A stretch of DNA of 64,000 nt from Microvelia longipes (lineage: Eukaryota > Arthropoda > Insecta > Hemiptera > Veliidae). Under the pieces are notes generated by a model. It was not told the origin of the DNA and ran no database searches. It saw only the letters and a list, made by a program, of their open reading frames with translations. Location: NCBI GenBank assembly GCA_018340805.1, contig JACMZG010001913.1, forward strand, positions 17,590,629 through 17,654,628, given 5' to 3'. Position numbers and translations under genes: made by a program. Of the stretch, positions 33,480-45,700 are shown in pieces (position 1 is the first letter of the stretch; each line of letters starts with the position of its first letter).

Positions 33480-33720
33480 CATTATAATAGTTATTTATGC
33501 ACCAAGGGAGTAAAGAATGCTATTACTTCCCTGAGCTGTTAGTTGGTTCCTAAGGTGTAAGCCGAGGGAACCAAAGTATTTAACTCCCCAGGCGAAGCCG
33601 AGGGATTTATGTGTTTAATTCCCGAGACGAAGCCGAGGAAGGTAATTTGCGAGGGAAAATATCATTTTACTCCCAAGGTGCATACAAGATTTTATCTCCA
33701 GACGTTGGTTTTATTTTAAC
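33480..33720 (+). repeat. Interspersed repeat related to 9055-9215, with a tripled AAGCCGAGG module
   Basis: CCAAGGGAGTAAAGAATGC, then three spaced modules (GGTGTAAGCCGAGGGAA, GGCGAAGCCGAGGGATT, GACGAAGCCGAGGAAGG), the GCGAGGGAAAAT block and AGACGTTGG. The 9055 copy has one module. Class unknown. Confidence 0.65.
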
Positions 33721-36299
33721 ATGTTTTGTTGTGGTGTCAACTAGTAATATTTTGGAAAATTCGTTAGTATCGAATCATATATATTTAAATAATTTATAAG
33801 TAATCAAAAATACCACTAAATATTCTTAAAATCTGTAATAATTTCATTTACATTTCTAGCATAATTTAGCATTCAAGTTCACCTTCTAATACATTGGTTA
33901 TTACTTCTCACCCTTTATAAAATATATTTCTTTTACTGGTTTTATTTCATATAATGCATATGGTTTTGTAACAAGCTTGTATTGATATAATTTTATGAGG
34001 AATAGTAATATAGGGATTTACACGAGGGTTATGTGGCTCCTATTATTAAGGAAATAGCCATTGAGCCATAAGAATATGATACCCGATATGAGCAACCAGT
34101 GGTAGGACGAGGGTGTCTAGGGGTGATGTTGCTCTTCGAAAAGTCACAGCATTCCCTGTATATTTATAAAAGGTTATAATTCTATGTTTTATTCATTACT
34201 CTCCCCTACACTTTTATATAGTTTTGTGGAGGAGGGAACAATCTGGTTTTTCACCAAGAGTTAGAGGGACAAAACTACCAACTTTTAAATCGTTTAATCC
34301 TTCAAATATTCCCTTAAAGGTTTAACAGTGTTACCACACCCCTCTTATATACTTCTTTAATACCCTTCTCAAAAACATATAGTGTACAAAAATCAGAGGG
34401 TTGTTGAAAATTTGATGAATAAGTTTCGTCTTCCTCGACTTTCCCATTACATGGTTTTGGAAATGTTAAGGGAAAAGTGTTTTACTTTTTTTTGTCGAGG
34501 AAAGTTTTATGGTGTTGTCAAATACTAAAGATGGAAATAAGAATCGAGTCAAAGAACCCTATCTCCGGTGGGGAAATAAGTCTTCTAGTTATTCAAATCC
34601 CCTTATAAACAAGACTTTTTTAAACAAGAGTTCTTTACTGGAAAAGTTTTTGATGTTTTTCCACAGGATATTGGAAAAGAAGTATTTTTCACTAGCAAAA
34701 GGAAAGGAAATGTAAGATTTAAAACCAATGTATATTTTAAATCTGTTTGATTTCCTTTATCATTCTTTTGTTTTCCGGGGTTTAAAGCCGATCCATACCT
34801 ATAATAGGGTTTTATATAAGTCACTCATGTTTTAACTCACTTTTATATTTATTTACATTTTACTTGTAATAAATATACTTTTATTATATACTTATATTTA
34901 ATATATTGTATATACTTTAAGCTGATATACTACTGTTAAAGTTTAAAATTATTGAATATCCAAATATTCATATGTGAATTATTGCTTGTTTAACATCTAA
35001 ATGTAAGTATGGTTAGAGACATTTTTGTACTCATGCCATTTTGCTTCAATTTTGAAGCTGAATTTAAAAGAACGATTAAATTGTTTTGGACGAGGGAAAA
35101 CTTTACAAATTGCATTTACATTAAAACTTAGTGAAACTGTGGTATACAACTTTTATCTATGTTACATCTATATCTTGCAGTTTTCGACGCCCGATGCCAC
35201 ATTTGTATAAAACAAAATGATAGGTTTGCCAACACCTATTTACTGACAAATAATTTCTTAGGTCTAAACTCGGCAACACTTAATAGTCATTCTTTCTTGT
35301 AAAATACATATAAACGAGCTTAAAAAGTTACATTATTCTTAGAAGTTTGTTAAATTATTTTATTAAATAAATTTTATCAATAAATTAAGCATTATTAAAA
35401 GATAACGCCTCGTAACGTTCTCAACTCTATGACGTCCATTTCAAAGAATACATAGATAGAGAGAGATGGACCTAGAATTTATTATTTCGGACAAAACACT
35501 TTTAATTCCGTAGTCAGTTAAGAGGAGCGCTAGTGTGTAATTTGGTCGTTTCATCATGCCAACTAAGAGAATGCGCCACTGTCGTCATATTTTAAGCAAA
35601 CTACTTCTGGCACAAAACTAATTAATCCAAATATTTGCTTTACATAACAATTACCATTTTCAAATTAATACTCGTGTTGTTATATGGCAATAAGAAACTC
35701 AAATGTATCGAATATCAAATCAAATCGATTAAAAAAATTTTTAATTTTGAAAAATCAACTTATTTAAATTTGATGAATGGACTATCAAATGAAACTTAGT
35801 TCCTCTTTAGGGATTAGCTATGTTAATATTCAACATAACTCATGTTAGGGTTTACTTTTGATTGATGACCAACACGCTTTAGATTTATTACTCTTATTAT
35901 ATCAATATGGTTAAATAGTTGTTTTATTAAGGCATTAGTAAGGGTGGTTAGAGGAAGCAGGGTGAGTCCACCCTATATTATCAAAGAAATATGTTAGGGA
36001 TAACAATCCTGCTTATAGAATATGTTAAATTCTTTAAGAATGAAACTTCAGTAATTATTACATTTTTGATTTGTTTTTTTTTTTAATTTTTTGTTATTTT
36101 TATGATTATTATAATTTCTTGTTTATTTTCTTTTGGATAGTTTTATTTTAATAATTCTGAATAATAATTTTGGATAGTTTTTTTTTATTTTGATAATTCG
36201 CAAAACCATCATTAATCATAAGCTTTTACCAATAGCTAGTAATGAGTCGAATATACTCAAGAAAATACTAGTATTTAGGAACGCAGCAGTGTCCCGCCC
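33721..36299. other. No gene seen; long AT-rich interval
   Basis: About 2.6 kb without a supported feature. Frames at 34509-34715, 34603-34824 and 35025-35210 have no recognised domain. Confidence 0.5.
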
Positions 36300-38229
36300 C
36301 GCCAAGTCAAGAAGAAAGCCTATCACTATTATTCCCTTCTAAATTTCTTCCAGTAATAATCCATCCTAATTTAGAGTTAATCAAGTATAATCCTGGCAGC
36401 AATTTAATTTTTTCTAAATTTAGTAAATCAAAATAATAGTTGTTCCCAATCAGCATGTCTATTTCTGTTTTGTTTTTAACTAATTCCGGTTTATCTGCCA
36501 AATTTAAGTCAGGAAATGTTTTCTTAGCATACTCTAATTGTTTATTAAATTCAACTCCATTTTTTACTATGAATGGTACTACGTTGGCTATTATATTAAT
36601 ATATGACCCATCCAAGACCTTGACTTTACACTCTACCAAATATGACTCAATAACTTTCGGTTTAGCTGTACCAAATACAGATACAGTTAGCTTTTCTTTC
36701 TGAATAGGAGTTAACTTTAATCTTTTCGCTAACGATTCCGTAACGTACGACCCGATGACTGCCGCTATCAAAAACAAGCCGGGAATAAACCCCTTTTGCA
36801 CCCTCCGATAGTTCTTTTTGAGATTTACTACTAAATTATTCCACAGTTGCTGTTTGCAACGCTACTAAAGGTGTCCCTGCCATTAACTGTACGTCATTAT
36901 GTTCTTGATCCTTAGTTTTCTTTGTTATTTCATTTCTCTTAAGACATAAGCTCCTGTGATGCAAACGGCTCCGACAATAATAGCATGACTTACTTATATG
37001 GCAGTTCCTAGCAGAGTGATTGGCTGGTTTTAAGCATTTAAAGCAACACCCTTTAAGTTATTCCTTTCTGCCTCAATGGTTGCGTACTCAGTACATTCGT
37101 CTGTCCAATGTGTTTCTTCGCAATACCTGCACTTAAGTGTTTGCCCTACTAATAGCATTCCCGCTGTACCCTGATTTTTAGTATTATTTTCTTCCTTAAA
37201 TTGTTCCGATCTTTATAACCCTGATCGTTCTGTAATGATCACTTTTTCCTAAGGCACCAACTCTCTCCTTGTTTCCTATTAATAAAGTTAAGTGCTCTCT
37301 AAGTTTTTTACATTTGTTGTTACGTAAACTATTTACCTCTTTTGTTTTTACCGCCTCAAACATTTTAAGTTCTTCAACCTGCAAGAGTATGTCACATGGA
37401 AATTTTGACCGAATTAACGAAAGAGTATTCGAATTTTCTATATTCTCTCCCAAACTCTCTAATGAGCGACATAATATTTCAATTTGATTTAAGGTCATTC
37501 TTAACTTTTGGCTACTACTATTAGATGGATATAAATTTCTAAATTTTGCGTACAAATTTCTACTATAAGGTCTTATTAGCGAATCTAGACTTTAATAAGT
37601 CAAGTGCAGTGTCATAATTTTCGTTTGTTAATGCAAAGCCTCCAGTAGCTTGAGCAGCTTCTCCAGACAATTGCTGCTTAAGCATATTAAATTTCTCAAC
37701 TTTGGAGACCCTACTTTTATTTTGAACAGCTGCCTCAAATCTCTCCCAAAATTCGAACCACTTAAGCCGATCCCCAGAAAAGGTTGGAAGGACTACTTTT
37801 GGCAGTTTAGCCGATATTTCTCCATTACCTGAATTTTCTGAGCTACTATTGGTTTGGCTGGCGCTATCACAAGTCATCCTATTTTCTAAAACAAGCGCAG
37901 AAAAAGCGCTTGTTTCGCGCTTTTTTTCTTTTTTAGTGCGTCATCAGCTTCCAACATTAGCTCTGTAAGCCCTTCTACCTCCTCCTCAAATTTTGAAATT
38001 TCCTCTGGAGTTTTAGAAACTGATTCCAATTTAGCAACTACTTCCCGAAATTTATCTAAGTTATTTTTAATTTTCCCCAGCAAATCTTTACCCAATCTTT
38101 TATCTACTTCTATAAATTACCCTCATCAAAATTGGTAACCCATTTCTGAACCTTTTCCATGATGTCAACCAACCTTTTCTTAACCGGCCCTAAAACCCGT
38201 CTTGCCGATCCTGAAGTGGAAGCAGCCAT
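36300..38229 (-). pseudogene. BEL/Pao retrotransposon gag-protease, decayed and truncated
   Basis: Reads minus strand from an ATG at 38229 (MAASTSGSARR). N-terminal coiled-coil-like segment (about 38229-37886; one frameshift and stops near 38120). Then the DUF1759 capsid-like domain (37877-37563: LPKVVLPTFSGDRLKWFEFW, VEKFNMLKQQLSGEAAQ) and its continuation at 37555-37196. Three zinc knuckles follow: CX2CX3HX4C at 37092-37130, CX2CX5HX4C at about 37003-37047, CX2CX4HX4C at 36942-36983. The retropepsin has FDSGSHR with the catalytic DSG at 36761-36769, then a one-base frameshift and the YVTESLAKRLKL continuation (36745-36307). Reverse transcriptase, RNase H and integrase are absent; similarity stops at 36300. 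At least four frame breaks make it non-functional. Confidence 0.92.
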
Positions 38230-38238
38230 ACTAAATTT

Positions 38239-38513
38239 CCCGACAACCACCGTTAACGGGAACCTAACCTAAAAGAGATACCTGTCCTTAAAACTCAGTC
38301 CTCAGCTACTACTGTCCTCTTCTTTCAATTCTCAGGCTCTCTTCAATCCTACACGCGTCTGTCTACCATGTGGCAAAACCTACGGCTAGTTAAGAAAAAG
38401 GCTCTTTCTATTTTGTCTTTGAAATCTAAACATCAAATCACAAGTCAATATATTTTGACATCACTTAACAAAATTATAAAAATAAAATCTTCGCTTCCGC
38501 GACATACGCAACA
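38239..38513 (-). other. Candidate BEL/Pao 5' LTR and primer-binding site
   Basis: Directly upstream of the gag ATG, in minus sense, TGGTTGTCGGG (38249-38239) has the TGG start expected of a primer-binding site. Beyond it a ~265-base segment begins TGTTGCGTATGTCGCGG at 38513, typical of a BEL LTR start. There is no second LTR to compare and the expected CA end is not clear, so the boundaries are inference. Confidence 0.35.
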
Positions 38514-38559
38514 GTAGGGGTTTTGATGGTCTGTAGCGTGTAAACGGCTCTATGTACAT

Positions 38560-39330
38560 AAATAATATTATAATATCTTTAAAGGGCGTACCTTGTAGAT
38601 CAAAAATTAAAAAAAATCATCCAAATCGGCCCAACAGAAGTGGAGAAAAAGAGGTTTGAAAATGACATTTCTGGCGACTTCTTATTCTTATTCTTCCTGC
38701 ACTTTTTGTTGACGCACCTACAGCCTAAACTACTGAACGGATTTTGACATATGAGGACTTTCTAGATTCGTCTTATACTTGTGTGCATTTCCACTTAATA
38801 AAATCTCAAATTCGACATTCCTACGCTGAACGCGGACTTTTTAAATTCGCCTTAGGCTCGTGTGCATTTCTACCTAATAAATCTCAAATTCGACATTCCT
38901 ATGCTAGAAACTAAGCTAGTAAACGCTACTTTTATATAAATTGACCCACCTGCACTCTTTACTAAAGAATATATTTTAGGGTTTGAGGACTTTTGGATTT
39001 TTCTGATGCCTTTTAACATTCTTGTATCAATACATCCCAAATTCATAATTCCTATATTGTACGTGCCTTTAAAAAGGCGTACGCCGCTCTCCTTTTTTAG
39101 GATCCAGATTTTTGGAAATATTTGTAGGGTCATTACCGTGGGTTATTGAGGACACACATATTTCATAAACAATAGGGTTCGGGAAAGTAACTAGGTTGAT
39201 TTTTGTACTTAGTGTCATGTCGATCCGAGAGAGCGTAGGAACAAAAATCACGTACTCGTAAATACATAACTATATACTATTATCACTATAAACTTTCTTA
39301 AAAACCTTCAAGGAATAAAGTTAATTTCTA
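38560..39330. repeat. Unclassified interspersed repeat with a 79-bp direct duplication
   Basis: Two copies of a unit starting GGACTTT at 38755 and 38834 share TTGTGTGCATTTC-like words and CTCAAATTCGACATTCCTA. Words such as AAACTACTGAACGGATTTTG suggest an old repeat. The small minus-strand frames at 38870-39251 show no domain. Confidence 0.55.
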
Positions 39331-39887
39331 ACTAATTTAACACCAAAAGGCATAAAAATAATTAAGTAGGCTTAATAATTTAATAAAGTAATAAATAAAA
39401 CTTTAGCCTGGAACCGTAAACAACCGTTCTTAATTATAAGCTACTTGAATTTTAGTCATCTAAACAGATGTTTATTTATAAAATAAATAAACTCCTTATA
39501 AATCATAGTGGTATAAAACTTTAATTTATATTTCAAAATACTCGAAATTAATAAAAATAATTAAATTAATAAAAAAAATGTAAATGCGTCTTCTGAGACC
39601 TGTTCTACCCGCATGTACCGTACTAAAAAGGAAACTGTCGCTAAATTTATTAAACGTTATTTAGTTTTGGATTAATTATCGCATGGAAGTAATTAAACTT
39701 GTTTTAAATTAATTAATTGGCTCAAACTTTAAATGTGTTTGTTCAGACCCGCCTGGTAATAGATCCAGGTGAATGTAACAGGTGCTACAAATCTCTTTGG
39801 ATGGTATATTCCTACATACTTTTCGAATTCTCATACAATCATGACTTAAATCAATGTTAATGTGTTTTTAAGTAATTTAATGTCTGA
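39331..39887. other. No gene seen
   Basis: AT-rich DNA. Confidence 0.5.
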
Positions 39888-40660
39888 GGACCGGTAGCTT
39901 AGTGGTAGATGCTTGACTTACCACCTGGAGGTCGAGAGTTCAAATCTAACCGAGAGACGACCTTATTTAAAGTTATTTCTTGTTGTACCGTCAACTTGGA
40001 AGGTCTTGAATTCAAAGCTGACCAACCTAGGTTTTTCGTGGGTTTCTTTGGCTGTTACGCAAATACGGGGTTGGATTTCATGCGAGACAAGTATGGATCC
40101 ACGTTTCCATGGTCTCTAGCTCATGTAAAATCAAAGTTTTCAGGCCGGCGAAGGGTCGAAAAATACTGAACCTTCGGGACCAAGCACTGCGAAAGTGAAG
40201 ACTCAGATTTGGCAGTGGCTGTTGAACCAGGATTAGCGTAGGTGATTAGGAATGCTATGTTTGTTTCCGGTACCTCCTAATGATCTGCGGAACTTTGGGT
40301 TTCAGATCAGGACTATGGGAATGGGTTTATGCACCCTAACATTGAGGTTGCCTCTAGTATATCTTCTTGTCGGGCTGTACTGGACAGTAAAGTTAGTATA
40401 ACTAGGTGTTGAGACTAGTGGAACTAGTGAGATTGGATAAAACCAGTAGCTGCTGGACTAGATGAGACTAATGCGTTAGAGAAACAAGTGTGACTAGACA
40501 CAGTATACTAGAGAATCTAAGAATTGGTCACAGGTGCCGTCCCCAGATGGTAGTAGTACCAAGGTATTCCCTGGTCGCAGTGTCAGCATAAATTCTTTGG
40601 GGGTTATCAGTAGACTAGTATTCAGAATATGAGAAACGCTAAACTTACCTACAGGTTCAA
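39888..40660 (+). mobile_element. SINE-like element with tRNA-Gly-like head
   Basis: The head GGTAGCTTAGTGGTAGATGC (39895-39914) matches box A and AGAGTTCAAATCTAACC (39935-39951) matches box B, with spacing as in tRNA-Gly. The loop TTACCAC would carry anticodon ACC, but the anticodon, T and acceptor stems are broken, so it is not a tRNA gene. About 700 bases of distinctly higher GC follow, with no coding frame of note (two overlapping frames at 39909-40169 are unconvincing). Where the element ends is unclear. Confidence 0.55.
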
Positions 40661-40965
40661 GCTTAAAAATAAAAATATTTATTTAGAAGAAGTTGTGGTG
40701 GGAGTGGCCAAACCTAATTTTTATTTGATGTTCCCATTCATTAAATTTAAATAAGCATATATTTTGCTAGAAAAAAAAATGTTTTCATATATGAATTAAA
40801 TTAATTACTATTTTTATTAACTTTTTAATTTAGAGTTAAAATTAATGAAGTTTTAATTAAAACGTTTTTAATTCAATTTTTTTACTTGACCTAATGTAGA
40901 GGTTTTGTGAATTTGAATTATTACCTATTTATTTAGTTAAGTACGACAACAATATAAGTGTTATT

Positions 40966-41112
40966 AGTTCTTAGACTTACAGTTATAGCGTCACGTCTTA
41001 GACTTACAGTTATAGCGTTACGTCTTAGACTTACAGTTATAGCGTCAGTTATAGCGTCACATCTTATACTTACAGTTATAGCGTCAGTTATAGCGTCACA
41101 TCTTATACTTAG
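40966..41112. repeat. Minisatellite, 27-bp unit with internal 12-bp duplications
   Basis: GTCTTAGACTTACAGTTATA then GCGTCAC, about five copies. Later copies duplicate AGTTATAGCGTC internally, showing two levels of slippage. Confidence 0.93.
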
Positions 41113-41272
41113 GATGTGTGCGGAGGGAGTTTTATTTGGTATTAGCCAGACTCTGAGCCAAACACTATTGACGGAATGCATTTCTTCCTCTTTTTGGTGA
41201 AAAATAGGATGGAAGGAACTGGGTCAGGTCCGACCTATACAGTCAATAAATTTTCTAATTATAATCTTCTTT

Positions 41273-41480
41273 TAGCCGTCTCCATTGTCGAGATCGTTAG
41301 AGCATCTTCTACACCAAGGAGGTCTGGGGTTGGCATCCCTGGTTACGTTCTCAGTTTATATCTAAGATTCAAATCAATAATTCAAGTCAAATAATTTATC
41401 GCCAACTTTAGATTATATTTTGAGCGTAACGGTAGCCAACACCACCTGAGGTGGTTTTCACGGCTAATCCCTTGTTGCGT
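41273..41480 (+). mobile_element. tRNA-derived SINE, copy 2
   Basis: Same family as 19167: TAGCCGTCTCCATTGTCGAG, box A-like GTCGAGATCGTTAGAGC, box B-like GGGGTTGGCATCCCTGG, GGTTACGTTCTCAGTTTATA, ATCGCCAACTTTAGATTATA and GAGGTGGTTTTCACGGCTAA. Box B is mutated (GGTTGGCATCC), so it is probably silent. Confidence 0.75.
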
Positions 41481-43872
41481 GTACTAGAAAAGACATAGAA
41501 TGACAACCTTGGTTCCATATACACTGTACCTCCGAAGGACCAGCCTATATAGGCAACCAGCCTGTACTAACCAATAATTAGGCCTAAATAGGGTAAATAG
41601 TGAGAACACTAGAAGTTACCTTTGAAGAAATATGTTGATATATTGCATACAAAATAAATAACTTATAATAACAAAGCATATGGTAAAATATGATTATGAA
41701 TTCTACCTACACTAAATAATAGAACATGCATAGCACCCCTGACCTATCTCACTGACTAATGATAACCCTAATAACTCGGTTGCGATAATAGTAAATAAAT
41801 GAGCTCTTTTATCACAGTTTATTATCTTACAGCTAAACATAAAGGTTTGAGGACAACACAGGTTTAAATAAAGGAAGATGAAACATTACCAAATGACGCA
41901 AACTATAGTTAATGATGTAAGGAAAAGATAAGTGAACTAAGTCCGCAGTACTGTAAGTCGAAAGGAGAATAGGTCTCTGTCCAGGATGTAAATAATTATA
42001 ACTAAAGGAACAAATAAACAGTAAATAAATAATGAGGCAATAAAAAAGGCAAATAATGTAAGGAGTGACCACAAACAGGGGTGATATGAAAGGAATACAA
42101 AAAATGTATCTTAAAACTAGATATCTATCTTGACTAGACTTAAATTATAATGTAACACAATAAAGTGACTAGTTTTAGGTAACTGAACCAGCGGGACTTG
42201 ATCAGGGCCCACAGAATAATCTATGCTGGACAGTTTGTAAAAATATAATTAATCTTAAACGTAAATAATTTATTAATTCCAAATCTCTGTAGTGGGCCAG
42301 GCAGACGTTGGATAAGTGATTGGAGAAGCATAAAGTATCCAGAATCGGCAATAATCCCAGGTAGACCAGATTAGAGTAAGGCCGGTAAGAAGACGACCGG
42401 CGTTCAGCAATGTAAAGTAAAATAGGCAACACTCACCAAAATCAATATCGTGATCACTTTTCTAGCATATAACTTACATAAACCATAACTTTTAAGTCCA
42501 TAAACAGTATAAATAATAATTAAAATAAACCAAAAATTAACAGGCACGAGTTACTTTCAGCCATTATTTTCCAACCAACCAACTTGTTGATTCTCTTCTT
42601 ATTTTTCCTGAGCTTTCGTAACCGCTACAGCAAATGTAGCTAACCGCTACAAACGCTTGTCGAAATAGATGTAACTCCTACACTGCAGCGCACTAAGGGG
42701 GCCATAAGCCGTACTAACTTTCCGAATATCCTTCATGAAGTTCGAGCCCGAAATACAGATATTTTAATAATTTAAATTAAACTATAAAATGAATAAACCT
42801 ATAGCCTAACTGTACATACATTATACTAAAAATAATAAAGGTAAACTTCTGGTGGCCTAACATCCCTGATGTGCCGCATGGTTCTAAACTGCCATTATTA
42901 TTATATTTTTTATTATAATTTTTATTATAATATAATCTTCTGATTATCTTGTATGTTACAGTGCGACACTTGGATGTTGGATGGGAAACTTCTATCTTAG
43001 TTTATGATGGATGGAAAACTTTTTTTTCAACGTCTTGTTTTAATAGTTCATGCAGAAATGGTTATCAAGGTAAGGAAACAAAATCACAGTCTGTTGATTG
43101 ATGAGATGTATCTTATAATATGCTTGTTATCGTCAACCTTATTATCAAAAATATTTTATGTTCGGTGTAGGAACTTTGTTTTTATGGTTAAAATAATCCT
43201 AACTGCACTTGATAAATTAAGTGCAAAGGAGAGAGCAACACAATCGTTTTGTGTCACTCCAAGAATCTTATCACCTGGGTTTAATTCGATTCTTTCTAAA
43301 GAATAAAATCAGAATAGTTTTTGTCTTTCATTCTTTCTAAATTATTGACGTGCTAGGGCTATTTTAACTATTCTATTTATTTTAAACAAATCCCCCATTC
43401 GTAAATTATCCCCCCTAAGCACCTTCAACATATTCCAAAATCAATCATCCACGCAGCAATGTAGCCGATGGAATCCTTATATTGTTATGGAAATCCTAAC
43501 GCCTGAATAGAACGCACAATGATGTCAAGCATTTGATCGACATGCTTCATCCCGGTGCATCCGGGATGCAAATTTATAGAAAACAACTTTCTGTTTCAAT
43601 ATATAAGTAGTGAAAATTCTATAACTATTCCAATTTTAGTTTGTAAGTTATTGACGAACATCTATTTATTGATGTGTCACTTAAATTATACTAACCATGA
43701 CGCAACTTTTATACAAACTTTTGACACTTAAAAGTTTTGTTAGACCATGACGTTTTACCGCATAAAATTTAAATTGACAAATCATATGATGTATCATATG
43801 ATAAAGTGTAAGTCATAATAACCATACATATAAAAAAATTGGCTTTAATATTATTAGTATTCGTCACCATTG
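41481..43872. other. No gene seen; may contain an LTR-like segment
   Basis: Higher-complexity sequence at 41700-42760. In minus sense it has a duplicated TGTAGCGGTTA (about 42613-42660) and an AATAAA word near 41822, as a retrovirus-like LTR might, but no tRNA-primer site, second LTR or coding domain was found. The minus-strand frames at 41833-42072 and 42202-42432 have no recognised domain. The rest is AT-rich. Confidence 0.35.
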
Positions 43873-44351
43873 TATATAATTTTTAATTTATTTAAAGACA
43901 CTGGATGGGACTGAATTAACAACTTCTTACTTCTTTAAATGACTATATTTCGCCTGACCCCAGGCATACTCATGTCTACAAACAGAATAAATATATATAA
44001 ATATCCTAATAACGTTAGGATAATCTGGTGTTTCATAAGACTTAGGATGAGTCTCAGTAAGGACAATAATGTCAGGTTTGAGATTTATGTGTAGAAGTGG
44101 ATTTTTAGACTAAGGCCCGTATTCAAAGACAACTTCCTAACATTTTCCTAACATTCTCCTTGTTCCTTAAGGAAAATGTTAGGAAGATGTCTTTGAATAC
44201 GGGCCTAAGTTAGATTATCCTAACGTTATTTTAAATTATTTATTCTGTTTGTAGACATGAGTATGCCTGGGGTCAGGCGAAATATAGTCATTTAAAGAAG
44301 TAAGAAGTTGTTAATTCAGTCCATCCAGTGTCTTTAAATAAATTTAAAAAA
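43873..44351. mobile_element. Foldback element (~145-bp arms) with a nested Harbinger-type MITE
   Basis: The left arm (about 43873-44030: AAAGACACTGGATGGGACTG, TTCGCCTGACCCCAGGCATA, GTCTACAAACAGAATAAA, AACGTTAGGATAATCT) is repeated inverted at about 44213-44351. The 180-base centre holds a separate MITE. Both arms are highly similar, so the element is young or kept similar by conversion. No coding capacity. Confidence 0.85.
44114..44205. mobile_element. Tourist/Harbinger-like MITE, 92 bp hairpin
   Basis: GGCCCGTATTCAAAGAC... pairs with ...GTCTTTGAATACGGGCC over about 36 bases around a ~20-base loop. It is flanked by direct TAA on both sides (44111-44113 and 44206-44208). GG-starting TIRs and a 3-bp TWA duplication are characteristic of PIF/Harbinger MITEs. 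Confidence 0.8.
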
Positions 44352-44551
44352 TGTCTGTCGAGTATAATGACAGGTTTTTAAAGCATTCGTGAATACAGTG
44401 TTACCCGTATAATATGATTGAAACCTATGTACCGTAATACTTCTCTAAGCTTTAATTATGCTAAACGCTATAACACACTAGATATTTTTGGCTACCTAAT
44501 TATTCTTAATTGCCAGAATTTACCACCATGAGTTCTCGGAAATTATTACAA

Positions 44552-44650
44552 TCTAAGGACGAGCGAAGCGAGTCTGAAATTTACCGAGGAAAGTACCGTG
44601 TGTAAAAAGTACCGAAAGTGAACAGTACCGAGGTACCCTGTATCCGAGTT
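44552..44650 (+). mobile_element. S5-family tail fragment
   Basis: AAGGACGAGCGAAGCGAGTC, then GAGGAAAGTACCGTGTG, AGTACCGAGGTACCCTGTAT and CCGAGTTTTT. It lies just before the giant palindrome. Confidence 0.8.
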
Positions 44651-44708
44651 TTTAATGTAGATTAATTATTTTAAGAAATTTTGATAAAAGTGGTGTCTAT
44701 TTTTAAAA

Positions 44709-45416
44709 ATTCTGGCGCGGTGGTCCGCATGTCGGGCGAATTTCCTTTGGATGCGTGTTTCCGTGCTTTTTATATAAGTTTACAACTACTAAATAAATAA
44801 TTCCGGCGCGGTGGTCCGCTGTCGGGCGAATTTCAAGTAGAATGCGTGTTTCCGTGCTAAACAACCCATTTCTTGCTTATGCAAGAACCATGCCCATAGC
44901 GTGGTTCCGGTTCATGCTTTAGAACCTAAGCAGTTACTCAATTGTCAAGCACTGCTCGTAACTCATTTTGTCTGTATTTTCCAAAGGAAATGCGCATAAT
45001 TATCCAGTTGGTTATACAAAACTATACCTCTAAAATTAGAAGTACGCACTATTATTTGAACTAATTTAAAGATTAGTTACTTATCTTAAGCTTAGTAAGT
45101 TATCTAAAAGGTTTTAGCGCATTTCCTTTGGAAAATACAGACAAAATGAGTTACGAGCAGTGCTTTGACAATTGAGTAACTGCTTAGGTTCTAAAGCATG
45201 AACCGGAACCACGCTATGGGCATGGTTCTTGCATAAGCAAGAAATGGGTTGTTTAGCACGGAAACACGCATTCTACTTGAAATTCGCCCGACAGCGGACC
45301 ACCGCGCCGGAATTATTTATTTAGTAGTTGTAAACTTATATAATGTAAAAAGCACGGAAACACGCATCCAAAGGAAATTCGCCCGACATGCGGACCACCG
45401 CGCCAGAATTATTTTC
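44709..45416. mobile_element. Left internal foldback of the giant palindrome (~708 bp)
   Basis: Arms 44709 to about 44992 and 45113 to 45416 are near-identical inverted copies. Each contains GGCGCGGTGGTCCGC twice, GCGTGTTTCCGTGCT, GCATAAGCAAGAAATGGGTT-type and TTAGAACCTAAGCAGTTACT words. The centre (44993-45112) is unpaired. Confidence 0.88.
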
Positions 45417-45464
45417 TAGTTGTAAACTTATATTAGGTAAAAAAACGATAAAAATTATTGTCCC

Positions 45465-45700
45465 TACTAGGATTTGATCCCAGGTACTCTGGGTTTGAGT
45501 GCTCGCATCCAAAGGAAATTCGCCCGACATGCGGACCACCGCGCCAGAATTATTTTCTAGTTGTAAACTTATATTAAGTAAAAAAAAAACGATAAAAAAT
45601 TATCGACCCTTCCAGGATGTGAACCCAGGTACCCTGAGTTTGAGTGGTCGTATTGACTCCGGACCACTGGCATTCAACTCAGAAACCCGAAAAACATTGA
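45465..45700 (-). other. tRNA-like segment in left arm
   Basis: In minus sense, GCCAGTGGTCCGGAGTCAAT (box A-like) is followed by ACCTGGGTTCACATCCTGGA (box B-like) and AGGGTCGATAATTTTTT. A second box B-like GGGATCAAATCC lies at 45470-45485. A mirror image sits at about 47455-47690. Stems do not close as in a real tRNA. Confidence 0.5.

Noticed and set aside
39888..39962. Functional tRNA-Gly gene
   Set aside because: Boxes A and B fit, but the acceptor, anticodon and T stems do not pair and a long body follows; better explained as a SINE head.
41700..42760. Solo LTR of a Ty3- or BEL-type element
   Set aside because: TGTAGCGGTTA duplication and an AATAAA word are suggestive, but there is no clear TG...CA boundary, target duplication or second copy.
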